From Rhodopirellula sp. (lineage in GTDB: Bacteria; Planctomycetota; Planctomycetia; Pirellulales; Pirellulaceae): a stretch of 32,011 bases of DNA. Made by a program: the position numbers and the translations under genes. The notes below the pieces were generated by a model. That model saw nothing but the letters and a program-made list of their open reading frames with translations. It ran no database searches and had not been told where the DNA came from. The stretch is taken from the NCBI GenBank assembly GCA_002689655.1, contig NZHC01000083.1, positions 1-32,011 of the forward strand. Reading direction: 5' to 3'. Shown here piece after piece: positions 17,407-26,470 of the stretch; position 1 is the stretch's first letter, and each line of letters starts with the position of its first letter.

Positions 17407-17716
17407 GGTGACAGCAGGGCCAATGAAAGTGGGCCGATTCGAGCAGCTAGATCATCAGTGGATGGACGACCTGCTCAAGGATCAGATGGGGTTTGTAATG
17501 GATTGAACTCTCGGAACGGGCTGGGGTTCGCCTGAGCAGGCTGCAATTTAAAGAATTACCATCGAGTGTGGTAGCGGCTCAGTATGACTTTACTTAATAG
17601 AATTACCCGAAAACTGTTTGTCTTGTGGCATTTCTGGTCTTCGCCACGGGTGGTAAGTTTGGAGCTCGCCAGAGTGTGTTGCTTTTTTCTTTCCAGACTT
17701 CCGGTTGATGGATGCG
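17407..17716. other. Divergent intergenic region between sucA and ABC-F gene
   Basis: About 310 bases separate the two divergent starts, so both promoters lie here. I see no convincing consensus promoter, hairpin with T-run, or gene. GTGGC/GCCAC (near 17617-17640) could form a weak stem only. Confidence 0.4.
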
Positions 17717-19498
17717 ATGGCCGTATTGATTCAAGTTCGTGATGCACAAAAAAGGTTCGCAGACCAGCTCGTGCTGGATGATGCCGAGTTATCGCTGGTG
17801 GACGACGTTAAAGTCGGCTTCATTGGGCGAAATGGGGCAGGGAAATCGACGTTGCTCAAGGTCCTGCTGGGTGAGGAAGACCTTGAAAAAGGCGAAGTTT
17901 TGCATCATCCATCGCTCCGCATCGGTTACTTGAGGCAACATGACCCCTTTGAGCCGGGCGAATCCGCCCTTGATTTCCTGATGAGGGACAGTAGCGAGCC
18001 GGATTGGCGCTGTGGCGAGGTGGCTGGGCAATTTGAGTTGAAGGGGGACTATTTGGATGGGCCGGTCAAATCACTTTCAGGGGGTTGGCAAACTCGTGTC
18101 AAATTGGCGGCACTACTGCTCAAGGATCCTAATCTGTTGATGCTCGATGAGCCCACCAACTTTCTGGATCTGCGAACGCAAATCTTGCTGGAGCACTTTC
18201 TAAGGGACTTTAACAAAGCGGCCCTCATCGTGAGCCACGATCGCTCGTTTCTTGCTGCTACCTGTTCGCAAACGCTGGAATTGTCTCGCGGCAAGCTGAC
18301 AATGTATCCGGGTAAAATTGACCCCTTTCTTGAATATCGTGAAGAGCGACGGGAGCACGATCGGCGGGTCAACGCAACTGTCGTCGCTAAGCAAAAACAA
18401 CTGCAGAAGTTCATCGAGAAGAATCGCGCCAACGCGTCAACCGCGAGTCAGGCGAGGAGTAAAGCAAAGCAACTGGAAAAACTTCAGACCACGGAACTTG
18501 AGGTTGATGAGCCCACTGTGCATATCCGGGCACCTCGAGTGAATCCGAGGCAGGGTACTGCCGTGCGATGCGATGGGATGTCGATTGGATATCCAAACCA
18601 TGTGGTCGCGGACCAGATCACACTCGAAATCGAGCACGGTGAGCGGGCCGCAATCGTGGGAGACAATGGTCAGGGTAAGACTACTCTTTTGCGAACTCTG
18701 GTGCATTCTCTCGATGCGTTGGGCGGACAAATGAAGTGGGGCTATGGGGTCGAAATAGGAACCTACGCCCAGCATGTTTATAGCAGTCTCGACGAGCGTC
18801 TGACTGTGCTTGAACAACTCGAATATTCATCGGATAGCGATACGACACGACAGGATCTGCTGGCGATGGCCGGGGCTCTGTTATTTCGCGATGAGCATAT
18901 CCAAAAGAAGATTAAAGTGCTCAGTGGAGGCGAACGCGCGCGTTTGTGTATGGCTGGCTTGTTGCTAGGAACTGCTAACGTGCTCGTGCTGGATGAACCA
19001 GGTAACCACCTCGATGTGGAAACGGTTGAAGCATTGGCCGAAGCACTGGAGCTGTATAAGGGCACGGTCGTATTCACGAGTCATGATAGGCACTTCATGC
19101 AACGAGTGGCCACCAGCGTGATCGAGGTGCGTGATGGAAGTGTGAAAAATTATTTTGGCAATTATCAGACTTATCTGGAGTCCGTTGAAAAAGAGATTGA
19201 TGATGGTGAACGTGAACGTACGGGGAAAGTTAAAGCAGGATCGGGCGGGCCAGTTGCTAAGGGGGGCGTGGGAGATTACCGAAAAGCTCAGCGGGATCAG
19301 CGGCGTGCGGAAAAAGAATTGAAAAATTTGGAAAAGAAGATCGCGCGGTTGGATGATGAAAAACGTGGAATCAACGATAAATTGCTCTCGGAAACGGACC
19401 CCGATGAGGCTGTTCGTCTGCATCAGCAACTCACCGAAATCATTGAGGAACTGAGTCTGTGCGAAGAAAAATGGATGGAGCTCAGTGGGGACATATGA
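17717..19498 (+). CDS. ABC-F family ATPase (Uup-like)
   Basis: The 593 residues hold two ABC domains on one chain without membrane helices. Domain one has Walker A GRNGAGKST (37-45), signature LSGGW (120-124), Walker B LLMLDEPTNFLD (140-151) and switch VSHDRSF. A linker helix rich in Lys and Gln (about 215-262) follows. Domain two has GDNGQGKTT (315-323), LSGGERARL (402-410), VLVLDEPGNHLD (422-433; Gly in place of the usual Thr) and TSHDRHF. A C-terminal coiled coil (about 515-593) matches Uup-like ABC-F proteins. ABC-F proteins act on ribosomes; Uup-type members are also linked to DNA-structure resolution. The frame is open to TTG 17705 and ATG 17708; MAVLIQVRDA at 17717 fits family starts best. 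Confidence 0.9.
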   Translation: MAVLIQVRDAQKRFADQLVLDDAELSLVDDVKVGFIGRNGAGKSTLLKVLLGEEDLEKGEVLHHPSLRIGYLRQHDPFEPGESALDFLMRDSSEPDWRCGEVAGQFELKGDYLDGPVKSLSGGWQTRVKLAALLLKDPNLLMLDEPTNFLDLRTQILLEHFLRDFNKAALIVSHDRSFLAATCSQTLELSRGKLTMYPGKIDPFLEYREERREHDRRVNATVVAKQKQLQKFIEKNRANASTASQARSKAKQLEKLQTTELEVDEPTVHIRAPRVNPRQGTAVRCDGMSIGYPNHVVADQITLEIEHGERAAIVGDNGQGKTTLLRTLVHSLDALGGQMKWGYGVEIGTYAQHVYSSLDERLTVLEQLEYSSDSDTTRQDLLAMAGALLFRDEHIQKKIKVLSGGERARLCMAGLLLGTANVLVLDEPGNHLDVETVEALAEALELYKGTVVFTSHDRHFMQRVATSVIEVRDGSVKNYFGNYQTYLESVEKEIDDGERERTGKVKAGSGGPVAKGGVGDYRKAQRDQRRAEKELKNLEKKIARLDDEKRGINDKLLSETDPDEAVRLHQQLTEIIEELSLCEEKWMELSGDI

Positions 19499-19736
19499 CA
19501 TGCAAGCGGAGCAGATTCGCGAAGATCCCCGTTGTTAGGAAGCAGGTATCAGTTGTCGAGCGGGTTTAAGAAGGTTGAGTTGGTCGGAATTAAGCTGGAT
19601 TTCCAAAGGATGCTGTTGGCATGAGCGATTTGTCGGGCAAGAATGACGCGGTGGCTATGTTGGATTTGGCTGATGCCAGTTCACTTTCACTTCTCGTTTC
19701 TTGATTCTCACACTGCTGTTTTTTAACTGAGTTCGA

Positions 19737-20777
19737 ATGCTTGTGCCGCCCCTGCATATTGGTGATCTGGTAATCGATCCTCCCGTTCTGCAGGCGCCGA
19801 TGGCAGGGTTCACAAATGCGGCTTTTAGAGAGGTGGTTCGCCAGTTTGGTGGGGTTGGTCTGTTGGCCACCGAAATGGTCAATGCTAGGGGCTTTGTTTG
19901 GATGGACGAACACGTCGCCGAGCATCCAGACCGTTTGTGGGGAGTGGCTGAGGAGCCTCGGCCACTGGCAGTTCAGATTTGGGATAACGACCCAGAAACG
20001 ATGGCCAAAGTCGGACGCCGACTGACAGAGGAATATCAGGTCAGCGTGGTCGATATCAATTTTGGTTGTCCGGTCAAACAGGTGACGGAAAAAGCGCACA
20101 GCGGCAGTTATCTGCTACGCGAGCCTCAGCGGATGTTCCAGATCATTCACCGACTGGTAGAAACTTGTTCTCCGACACCGGTGACTGCCAAGATTCGACT
20201 TGGATGCTCACGCGACTCTGTGAATTGCAATGAGGTCGCCAAGGTGGTTGAGGAGGCAGGAGCGGCAGCATTGACGGTGCACGGGAGAACAGCTCGTGAT
20301 ATGTTTCGTGGCAATGCCGATTGGGACCGGATCAGTGAAATCAAGCAGCATTTGCGAAACATACCACTGATCGGAAACGGTGATCTTGACTCTGCGGAGA
20401 AGGTTGTAGCAGCCTTCGAGAATTACGATGTGGATGGGGTGATGATCGCCCGAGCCTGTTTGGGCAGGCCCTGGTTATTTGCTCAGGCTGCCGCCGCCTT
20501 GCGGGGTGATGCTATTCCACCTGAGCCAACCTTGGATGAACAGCGGGATGTGATGTTGAATCATTACCGTCTGGTGGTTGATCGTTTTGGGGAAGAGAAG
20601 GGGACTATTCTGATGCGCAAGTACGCCTGCTGTTACGCGCAGGGGAAACGTGGAGCGAGGTTCTTTCGGACGCATGTGGCAAAAGTTTCAGGTTCCGCTG
20701 AGTTTTACAGCGTAGTGCGTGATTATTTTCCTGGTTCAGAACCAGTCGAGGCGGCTTCGACAGAATTGGCTACTTAG
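19737..20777 (+). CDS. dusB: tRNA-dihydrouridine synthase (DusB type)
   Basis: The 346-residue flavoprotein reduces specific uridines in the tRNA D-loop. Visible motifs are LQAPMAGFTNAAFR (18-31, FMN site), LLATEMVNARG, DINFGCPVKQV with the catalytic Cys111, VTAKIRLG, TVHGRTARDMFRGNADW, LIGNGDLDSAEKV, and VMIARACLGRPWLF, followed by the C-terminal helical tRNA-binding domain (RKYACCYAQGKRGARFFR). The gene follows the ABC-F gene on the same strand after about 240 bases. The ATG lacks a strong ribosome binding site. The specificity assignment to DusB rather than another bacterial Dus class is by overall pattern. Confidence 0.9.
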   Translation: MLVPPLHIGDLVIDPPVLQAPMAGFTNAAFREVVRQFGGVGLLATEMVNARGFVWMDEHVAEHPDRLWGVAEEPRPLAVQIWDNDPETMAKVGRRLTEEYQVSVVDINFGCPVKQVTEKAHSGSYLLREPQRMFQIIHRLVETCSPTPVTAKIRLGCSRDSVNCNEVAKVVEEAGAAALTVHGRTARDMFRGNADWDRISEIKQHLRNIPLIGNGDLDSAEKVVAAFENYDVDGVMIARACLGRPWLFAQAAAALRGDAIPPEPTLDEQRDVMLNHYRLVVDRFGEEKGTILMRKYACCYAQGKRGARFFRTHVAKVSGSAEFYSVVRDYFPGSEPVEAASTELAT

Positions 20778-20839
20778 GCAGATTTATCCCAAGTCGGGAG
20801 AGTGCCTCAATGCTGCCTGATGGGCTTTGATCGTTGTCT

Positions 20840-22117
20840 TCAAGCCAACAAGCGCTGCACATAAGCCTTGAAATTCCGCATGTCATCCGGTAGTTCGCCG
20901 GGTCCCACAACCAAAGGTCCCTTTTCAGGTAGGGTGTGCAGGCCATGGCTTCCACGTACCAGCTGGGCATCCAAAGGAATGACATCCATCTTGTATCGCA
21001 TTCCAATTTTCTTTTGCGCCAGACGCGACATGGCCCTGACTTTGCTTGTCATGAACAGCTCGCAAGGGTCGTAGCCGGGTTTGCGATGAATGTCGACGGT
21101 TCGAGAAAAATCGGGTGCGAGAGAATCGTCGAGCCAATAATAGTACGTGAACCAGGCATCCGGTTCCGAAAGCACAATCAGCTCACCGCTGCGCGGGTGA
21201 TCAAGTTCAAATTCAACGGGGCGGGCAACGCGGGCAACTCCAGGAACAGACAGCAGCGACTTGGCGACCTCATCGATCATTTCAGTATTGCGCACATAGA
21301 CGTGTGCAAGTTGGTGGTCGGCGACTGCAAAGGCATCCGATTCACCGGGCATCATCAGTTCACCAAAGGGACCAGGGCGGACAGTCAACCAGCCCATTTC
21401 TCGCAGGTAGCGATTCAGGTGAACAGGCCGCTGGACCGGCACTAATCCATATTCGGAAACAACGATGACTTGTGCATCAATGTCGTTTGCTGCGTCGATC
21501 ATTCTGCCAGCACAGTGATCCAATTCGGCGACTCTTTCAGGGGCATGATCCGGAAGTCGCTGGAAGTCATAATCAAGATGCGGCAGATAGGCCATCGTCA
21601 GTTTCGGGCGATTTTCTCTCATTACAATCGCGGTGGCGTCAGCGATCCATTCACTGCTGGGAAGTCCGGCGTTGGGGCCCCAAAACGAGAAAAACGGGAA
21701 GGGTCCCAGACGACGGACCAGATCGCACTGGGTGTGATCGAGAATGTCAAATACTTTCGAGCCGTCGCATCCGTAGTGTGGTTTTGGAGTCGCGCTGTAC
21801 TTCACAGGCGCAGACTGATTGAACCACCAAAACATTTTGGCAGTTTCAATCCCCTCATAGAATTTCTGACCCGAGATCAACGAGTTGGCTTGTTGCCAAA
21901 AGCGGATTTCCTGTGTGTCACGGTAGTACCAGCCATTTCCAACAATACCGTGTTGAGCCGGAGATAGACCTGTCAGCAGTGTGGCCTGTGATGTGCATGT
22001 CACAGCAGGTAGCGGAGATCGCATTGGCTGTGACTCACCGATTGCTGAAATGCGTGGAGCGTATTTCAGCAATTCGGGTGTCAATCCGACAGCATTGATG
22101 ATGCAAACGCTTGTCAT
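20840..22117 (-). CDS. Alkaline-phosphatase-superfamily (nucleotide pyrophosphatase/phosphodiesterase-like) protein
   Basis: The 425 residues align in pattern with type I phosphodiesterase/NPP proteins: LPAVTCTSQATLLTGLSPAQHGIVGNGWYYR with the nucleophile position at Thr40, LPHLDYDFQRL (178-188), and GSHGLHTLPEKGP near the C-terminus. Usual metal ligands are changed: the first Asp-Gly is Val10-Gly11 (INAVGLTP), and the SDHG motif is SEYG (221-224). From memory, a widespread relative family shares VGLTP and SEYG, so this is probably a family trait rather than decay. No signal peptide is seen, so the protein is cytosolic; the substrate is unknown. It stands alone between dusB and the symporter gene, 39 bases upstream of which it begins. 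Confidence 0.82.
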   Translation of the reverse strand: MTSVCIINAVGLTPELLKYAPRISAIGESQPMRSPLPAVTCTSQATLLTGLSPAQHGIVGNGWYYRDTQEIRFWQQANSLISGQKFYEGIETAKMFWWFNQSAPVKYSATPKPHYGCDGSKVFDILDHTQCDLVRRLGPFPFFSFWGPNAGLPSSEWIADATAIVMRENRPKLTMAYLPHLDYDFQRLPDHAPERVAELDHCAGRMIDAANDIDAQVIVVSEYGLVPVQRPVHLNRYLREMGWLTVRPGPFGELMMPGESDAFAVADHQLAHVYVRNTEMIDEVAKSLLSVPGVARVARPVEFELDHPRSGELIVLSEPDAWFTYYYWLDDSLAPDFSRTVDIHRKPGYDPCELFMTSKVRAMSRLAQKKIGMRYKMDVIPLDAQLVRGSHGLHTLPEKGPLVVGPGELPDDMRNFKAYVQRLLA

Positions 22118-22156
22118 ACAGTTGGTTTCAGGAAGGGATGGTTCTGCAGGGAATAT

Positions 22157-23971
22157 CTAAGCTTCTCCTGCGCTCCCGTCTTCTGCAATATCCAATTCGC
22201 CAGCTTTGTATTTTGTCCAGTACTTGTTCAGTTCGCGTTTGACGATGCCGCTCAGTAAGAACACTCCCAGCAAGTTGGGAAAGCTCATCCCGAGGATCAT
22301 CAAATCACTGAATTCGAGAATGGGACCAGCGGTAACGATTGAACCCAACACCGTGAAACCAAGGAACAGAATTTTGTAGACGATCGACAGTCTTGCCCCA
22401 AAGAGTTGCACCCAGCAACGTTCACCGTAATAAGACCAACTGATGCAGGTGGAATAAGCAAATAGCACGACGGCAAAATAGAGGATGTAACGAAACCAGT
22501 CGTAGCCACCTGTGATGAACGCAAACAGCGTGACTTTCGCGCCTTGGTTCTGTGCAATCGCTTCGGTCATTTCTGGTGCGTTGTAGGCCCCAGTCACGAT
22601 CACGACCAGAGCAGTGATGGTGCAAACGACCACGGTATCAATGAACGGTTCCAACAGGGCAACGATTCCTTCGCTGACCGGTTCATCTGTTTTGGCCGCA
22701 GAGTGGGCGATAGCAGCTGAGCCCACACCAGCCTCGTTGCTGAATACGGCTCGTTTAACACCGATCACAAGCACGCCAAGGAAGCCACCATACATTGCGT
22801 TGGGCTCAAAGGCTTCCGACCAAATCAGGCTGATCGCGGCCGGTATGCCCGCGATGTTGTTTGCCAGAATGAATAGGGCTGCAAGAACGTAAGCTCCGCA
22901 CATGAAAGGAACAATTTTGCCCGCCACTGCACCGATGCTTCGCATGCCGCCGACGATCACGATGCCGACCAGTGCAGCCATAATGACACCGTAGATGACG
23001 GGGAAATCTTGCAAGATGGGGACGTCACCACGGATAGCTTCCAGTGACTGCCCGATTTGAAATGCGTTGCCGCCACCGAAGCTGGCTCCGACACAGAGCA
23101 GCATGAAAAGAATTGCCAGAAATTTTCCAAGGGGTGCCATGTTGATGTCTGCCAAACCAACTTGCAGGTAACGCATCGGTCCACCCAGAACGTTTCCACC
23201 CTCATCTTTGGTTCGGTACAGCTGCCCGAGTGTGCATTCGGCAAACTTGGCAGACATGCCCAAAAGTCCAATCGCGATAATCCAAAGACACGCTCCGGGA
23301 CCACCTGTTCCGATCGCAATGGCTACCCCGGCAATATTTCCAAGGCCAACCGTGGCTGAGAGGGCAGCCGATAAAGCCTGAAAGTGAGAAACCTCACCCG
23401 TTTCACCTGGCTTGTCATATAACCCGCGAGTCAGATCAATCGCATGCTTGAAGGCACGAACATTGATAAAGCCCATTCGGAGAGTCAGAAAGACCGCACC
23501 TGCTAGTAACCAAACGACAACGAACGGAATGCTGATTCCATCTGGATTGGCCTCGGTGCGCAACCAACCTCGCCGGGTTATCACTTTCAGAGGATCTCCC
23601 GTGGCTTGATCCAGCACCGTGTTGCCAAATTCGTCAGTAACTTCTTTCGTTCGTGGGCCAGTGTAAAAATCAAAAAACAGAACGGTAGCAAACGGACTGA
23701 CAATCCAGTTTCCGAACGCTTCGTCGATTCTTGCTGCAACGCTTGCCTCTACTTCTTTTGCTGTTCCCACTGCCTCTGATGAGGATTCAGATGTTGGCGA
23801 CTCCTGTTCGGAACTCGGCTGAGAAGCGTCAGCCGCAGAATTAGCCTCGCCGGCTGGTTCGCTGGCGACAGGTTGATCCGAGGTGGTTGGCTCGTCGGTT
23901 TGAGCCGCGAGAGATCCGATAGGAAGCCAGGCAAGAGCCAGCAAAAGAAGTGCGAGACGTGGGGTAGGCAT
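22157..23971 (-). CDS. Sodium:alanine/glycine symporter family protein (AgcS)
   Basis: The 604 residues start with a signal-peptide-like segment (RLALLLLALAWLPIGSLAAQ) and a low-complexity stretch rich in Ser, Glu, Thr and Pro (about 24-75), before the multi-helix AgcS core. Core hallmarks are LTLRMGFINVRAFKHAID, ALSATVGLGNIAGVAIAIGTGGPGACLWI (helix pair with the cation/substrate site), FAECTLGQLYR, KRAVFSNEAGVGSAAIAHSAAKT, and the late SWSYYGERCWVQLFG. Family members import alanine or glycine with Na+. The extension, plus about 60 residues between it and the core including TRRGWLRTE, makes it roughly 100 residues longer than typical. The last residues of the neighbouring phosphodiesterase start are 40 bases downstream. 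Confidence 0.92.
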   Translation of the reverse strand: MPTPRLALLLLALAWLPIGSLAAQTDEPTTSDQPVASEPAGEANSAADASQPSSEQESPTSESSSEAVGTAKEVEASVAARIDEAFGNWIVSPFATVLFFDFYTGPRTKEVTDEFGNTVLDQATGDPLKVITRRGWLRTEANPDGISIPFVVVWLLAGAVFLTLRMGFINVRAFKHAIDLTRGLYDKPGETGEVSHFQALSAALSATVGLGNIAGVAIAIGTGGPGACLWIIAIGLLGMSAKFAECTLGQLYRTKDEGGNVLGGPMRYLQVGLADINMAPLGKFLAILFMLLCVGASFGGGNAFQIGQSLEAIRGDVPILQDFPVIYGVIMAALVGIVIVGGMRSIGAVAGKIVPFMCGAYVLAALFILANNIAGIPAAISLIWSEAFEPNAMYGGFLGVLVIGVKRAVFSNEAGVGSAAIAHSAAKTDEPVSEGIVALLEPFIDTVVVCTITALVVIVTGAYNAPEMTEAIAQNQGAKVTLFAFITGGYDWFRYILYFAVVLFAYSTCISWSYYGERCWVQLFGARLSIVYKILFLGFTVLGSIVTAGPILEFSDLMILGMSFPNLLGVFLLSGIVKRELNKYWTKYKAGELDIAEDGSAGEA

Positions 23972-24371
23972 GGTCCACTCACTAGCAGCTGTGGGTTGAG
24001 TTAAATTTCGGGAGTGATCACCCGCTGGGACACAGGCTAAAGCCTTTTGCGTCTTAAATCGACACCACGCAAGAAGAAACCATGGTCAGAATGCGGGTAA
24101 AACCTTCCAACTTCCCCAACTTTTGTTCGTTTCGAGAACGATAAACGTCTCTATCTTTGGCGGAGATGGGGCGAAGTCGGCGTAGAAGCCGGTGCGAGCA
24201 TGTTTTGAGGACGGGCGGAGATCGTGCAATTGCAGTTCGGAATTCAGATTTGCCGGGAAACACAGTAAAAAACTGTAAAAAACATCGTTCGGAGTCGATC
24301 TTGGAATGCGGTACGTTGCTCGAGCGGGATCAAACAGTCGTGTTTTGAGGGAGGGAGAGACCTAATTGCAG
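23972..24371. other. Intergenic region, no gene seen
   Basis: About 400 bases between the symporter start and the tRNA tail. Two short copies of GTTTTGAGG(G/A) occur (near 24200 and 24342). ACAGT-AAAAA-ACTGT (24262-24276) forms a weak stem followed by A-runs. No frame in either direction has recognisable content. The symporter promoter must be here. Confidence 0.4.
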
Positions 24372-24390
24372 AAAAAAGCTAAAAAACCGC
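24372..24390 (-). terminator. Possible weak terminator of tRNA-Phe
   Basis: Reading from the tRNA (minus strand), GCGG (24390-24387) is followed by two runs of six T (24386-24381 and 24377-24372). GCGG can pair with CCGC a little upstream, but the stem is only four pairs with a long loop. The T-runs are clear; the termination role is tentative. Confidence 0.25.
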
Positions 24391-24437
24391 ATTTCAGGGC
24401 TTTGTACGGCGGCATCACGCCAGAAGCTGAAAAGAAG

Positions 24438-24510
24438 TGGTCAGGGGCGGGCTCGAACCGCCGACACCGGCCTTTTCAGGGCCGTGCTCTACCAACTGAG
24501 CTACCTGACC
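24438..24510 (-). tRNA. tRNA-Phe (anticodon GAA)
   Basis: The 73-base cloverleaf is complete. The acceptor arm is GGTCAGG/CCTGACC, the D arm is GCTC...GAGC, and the anticodon stem is CGGCC/GGCCG with loop CTGAAAA (anticodon GAA). The variable loop is GTGTC, and the T arm is GGCGG/CCGCC with TTCGAGC. The discriminator is A. CCA is not encoded. Transcription runs leftwards, away from the neighbouring 24704 gene. Confidence 0.97.
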
Positions 24511-24563
24511 TAGGTACTTTAATGCTGCCACTTTAATCATGACAAAAACAAATCGGAAGCACC

Positions 24564-24584
24564 TTCGTCGATCAATTCGACGAA
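24564..24584. promoter_or_regulatory. Perfect 8-bp inverted repeat in divergent promoter region
   Basis: TTCGTCGA at 24564-24571 and TCGACGAA at 24577-24584 form a perfect inverted repeat around a five-base spacer. It lies between tRNA-Phe (minus) and the toroid/HEAT gene (plus), about 120 bases before the latter's ATG. No T-run follows, so an operator is more likely than a terminator. Confidence 0.35.
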
Positions 24585-24703
24585 CGGCGATCGTAGGGTA
24601 TGATGCGTAAGGTCGTCAATCGGTTCACCTCTTCTCCATTTGCGGGTTTCGATCCCCGCGAGAAAAAAATTCTTCTGTTTTCAAGGTTTGAACAGGCTTG
24701 TCC

Positions 24704-26404
24704 ATGAGCATTCGTGAAAGTAGTCACTCACCGCAGGTTCGGCATTTTGCAACGTTGATGGCGTTGTGCCTGGTCGTCCTCGCTTGCAAGCCACTGTTTG
24801 GTTACACGCCGACCGATCCGGTGGTGACGAAAATGGTCAACCAGGGAGTGTCGTATCTCGAAAAATTGAAGGATGAGGATTTTGGGGGTGGAGATCCTTT
24901 TTCATCGATTGCGGGTGAGGCGATTCTGATTGGATACGCCCACCACAAGTGTCGGCACGACCCTGACAGCGCGGCTGTAAAAAGAGGGCTTAAAAATGCC
25001 AAGGCAGTTGTGAACGCTTTGGCGAAAGGTGGTGGTAAAACACCTCAGAAGCGAACTTACGTGATCGCAATCAGTGTTCTACTCTTCGCGGAAGTTGATG
25101 CGGACGCCTATCGCAGCGAGTTGCAAACTCTGCAGCAGTATCTGGTGCAATATCAGAGCGGGAACGGCGCGTTTTGCTACCCAGATGATGATCCCAAGAA
25201 AAGTGGCGATATATCGATGAGTCAGTACGGAATGCTGGCCATCTGGACGCTCGACCGGAATGGCATTCCTCTTGATTACAATCGCGTGACTGAAAGTCTG
25301 CAGTGGTTGTTACGTGTGCAGGATCCGGGTGGTGGTTGGCCTTACCATGCGATGGACCCAGGGGCAGGCAAGGGGAATATCGCCCAAAGCACGCGTGAAA
25401 TGACTGATTCCATGGCCTTGGCTGGCGGAAGTAGCCTGTTGATTGGTGGTGATGCGCTGAGGTTGTGGGGCAACACGGATGCTGACGCGGATACGGGAAT
25501 CCCCGGGTTGCCTAAGGCAATCAAAATCTACAAAGAGGACAAGAACGTCAAACGCCGTAAGCGGGGTTCCATGAGCGAGACACCGATCAAGCGTTCGATT
25601 GGCTTCATGCGGGGTTGGCGTCAAAAAAATCCATATAAAAAGTCGGGGATCGATTGGTACTACTACCGAATTTACACCCTCGAGAGATTCGAGAGCTTCG
25701 TTGAAATCGCCAACGGTGCGCCCAAGGATCTTAGTCCTGTTTGGTACAACCAAGTTGTTGATGAATTGAAGCAGACGCAGGGTGCAGATGGAGGGTGGAC
25801 GGATCGTTCACAGACTCGTCCTGCTGTGAGTACGGCTTTTGCGCTGTTGTTCCTGATCCGTAGTACACAGAAAACAATCTTCACGATGAGTCAGGGTAGT
25901 CTTCAAGGTGGTTACGGTTTGCCCAAGGATACCACTGACATTCGCGTTGATGGCACGCAGATCAAAGGTCGTCCGGTGGCTGCTCAAGTCACAGATATGC
26001 TCGACATCCTTGAGAAAGACGGTGCCGGCGAAACGGAAGGCAAATCGATTCCCGATGACCTTGAGTTGGACACCGACCCAGCAGTAAGGGCTGCTCAAAT
26101 GGATCGCCTGGAAAGATTGGTGAGGGGCAGCCAGTCTTGGCAGGCGCGGCGAGTAGCAGCACGGTTACTGGGAAAAAGTGATGAGCTCCGTGTTGTACCG
26201 TCCCTAATCTATGCTCTCAGTGATCCGGATACTTCGGTGAGACGTTACGCAAGAGATGGCCTCAGGTTTATCAGCCGCCGCTTCGATGGATTCGATCTAT
26301 CGAATGACCCAACACCAGCTGAGGTCGATCAGGTTCAGGGAAAGTGGCGGGATTGGTATCGCACCATGAATCCCAAATATGTTTTCTTGGACTACGATCT
26401 GTAG
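24704..26404 (+). CDS. Exported squalene-cyclase-fold (alpha/alpha toroid) protein with HEAT repeat
   Basis: From ATG 24704 the product is 566 residues. A hydrophobic N-terminal segment (TLMALCLVVLACKPLFG, about 18-33) indicates export; the Cys at 28 could be a lipid attachment site, although the residue before VLAC is atypical. The body carries prenyltransferase/squalene-oxidase-like repeats: VQDPGGGWPYHAMDPG (205-220) and TQGADGGWTDRSQ (358-370). DWYYYRIYTLERFESF lies near 318-333. The C-terminus has a HEAT-like unit (WQARRVAARLLGK...VVPSLIYALSDPDTSVRRYARDGL, 479-520). Classic cyclase DXDD and DCTAE motifs are not seen, so a binding or scaffold role is likelier than cyclisation (inference). 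It heads a co-directional cluster with ExbB/ExbD genes, typical of planctomycetes. TTG 24698 is an in-frame alternative start. Confidence 0.8.
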   Translation: MSIRESSHSPQVRHFATLMALCLVVLACKPLFGYTPTDPVVTKMVNQGVSYLEKLKDEDFGGGDPFSSIAGEAILIGYAHHKCRHDPDSAAVKRGLKNAKAVVNALAKGGGKTPQKRTYVIAISVLLFAEVDADAYRSELQTLQQYLVQYQSGNGAFCYPDDDPKKSGDISMSQYGMLAIWTLDRNGIPLDYNRVTESLQWLLRVQDPGGGWPYHAMDPGAGKGNIAQSTREMTDSMALAGGSSLLIGGDALRLWGNTDADADTGIPGLPKAIKIYKEDKNVKRRKRGSMSETPIKRSIGFMRGWRQKNPYKKSGIDWYYYRIYTLERFESFVEIANGAPKDLSPVWYNQVVDELKQTQGADGGWTDRSQTRPAVSTAFALLFLIRSTQKTIFTMSQGSLQGGYGLPKDTTDIRVDGTQIKGRPVAAQVTDMLDILEKDGAGETEGKSIPDDLELDTDPAVRAAQMDRLERLVRGSQSWQARRVAARLLGKSDELRVVPSLIYALSDPDTSVRRYARDGLRFISRRFDGFDLSNDPTPAEVDQVQGKWRDWYRTMNPKYVFLDYDL

Positions 26405-26470
26405 GCCGTGCACAGCATCGATTTATTTAACGGCAGACTCGACTTAAGAACAGATTCATAGGTTTTTGAA

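Noticed and set aside
19621-19704. 27-codon ATG frame before dusB with AAAGGA upstream
   Set aside because: Too short and without a recognisable motif; chance cannot be excluded.
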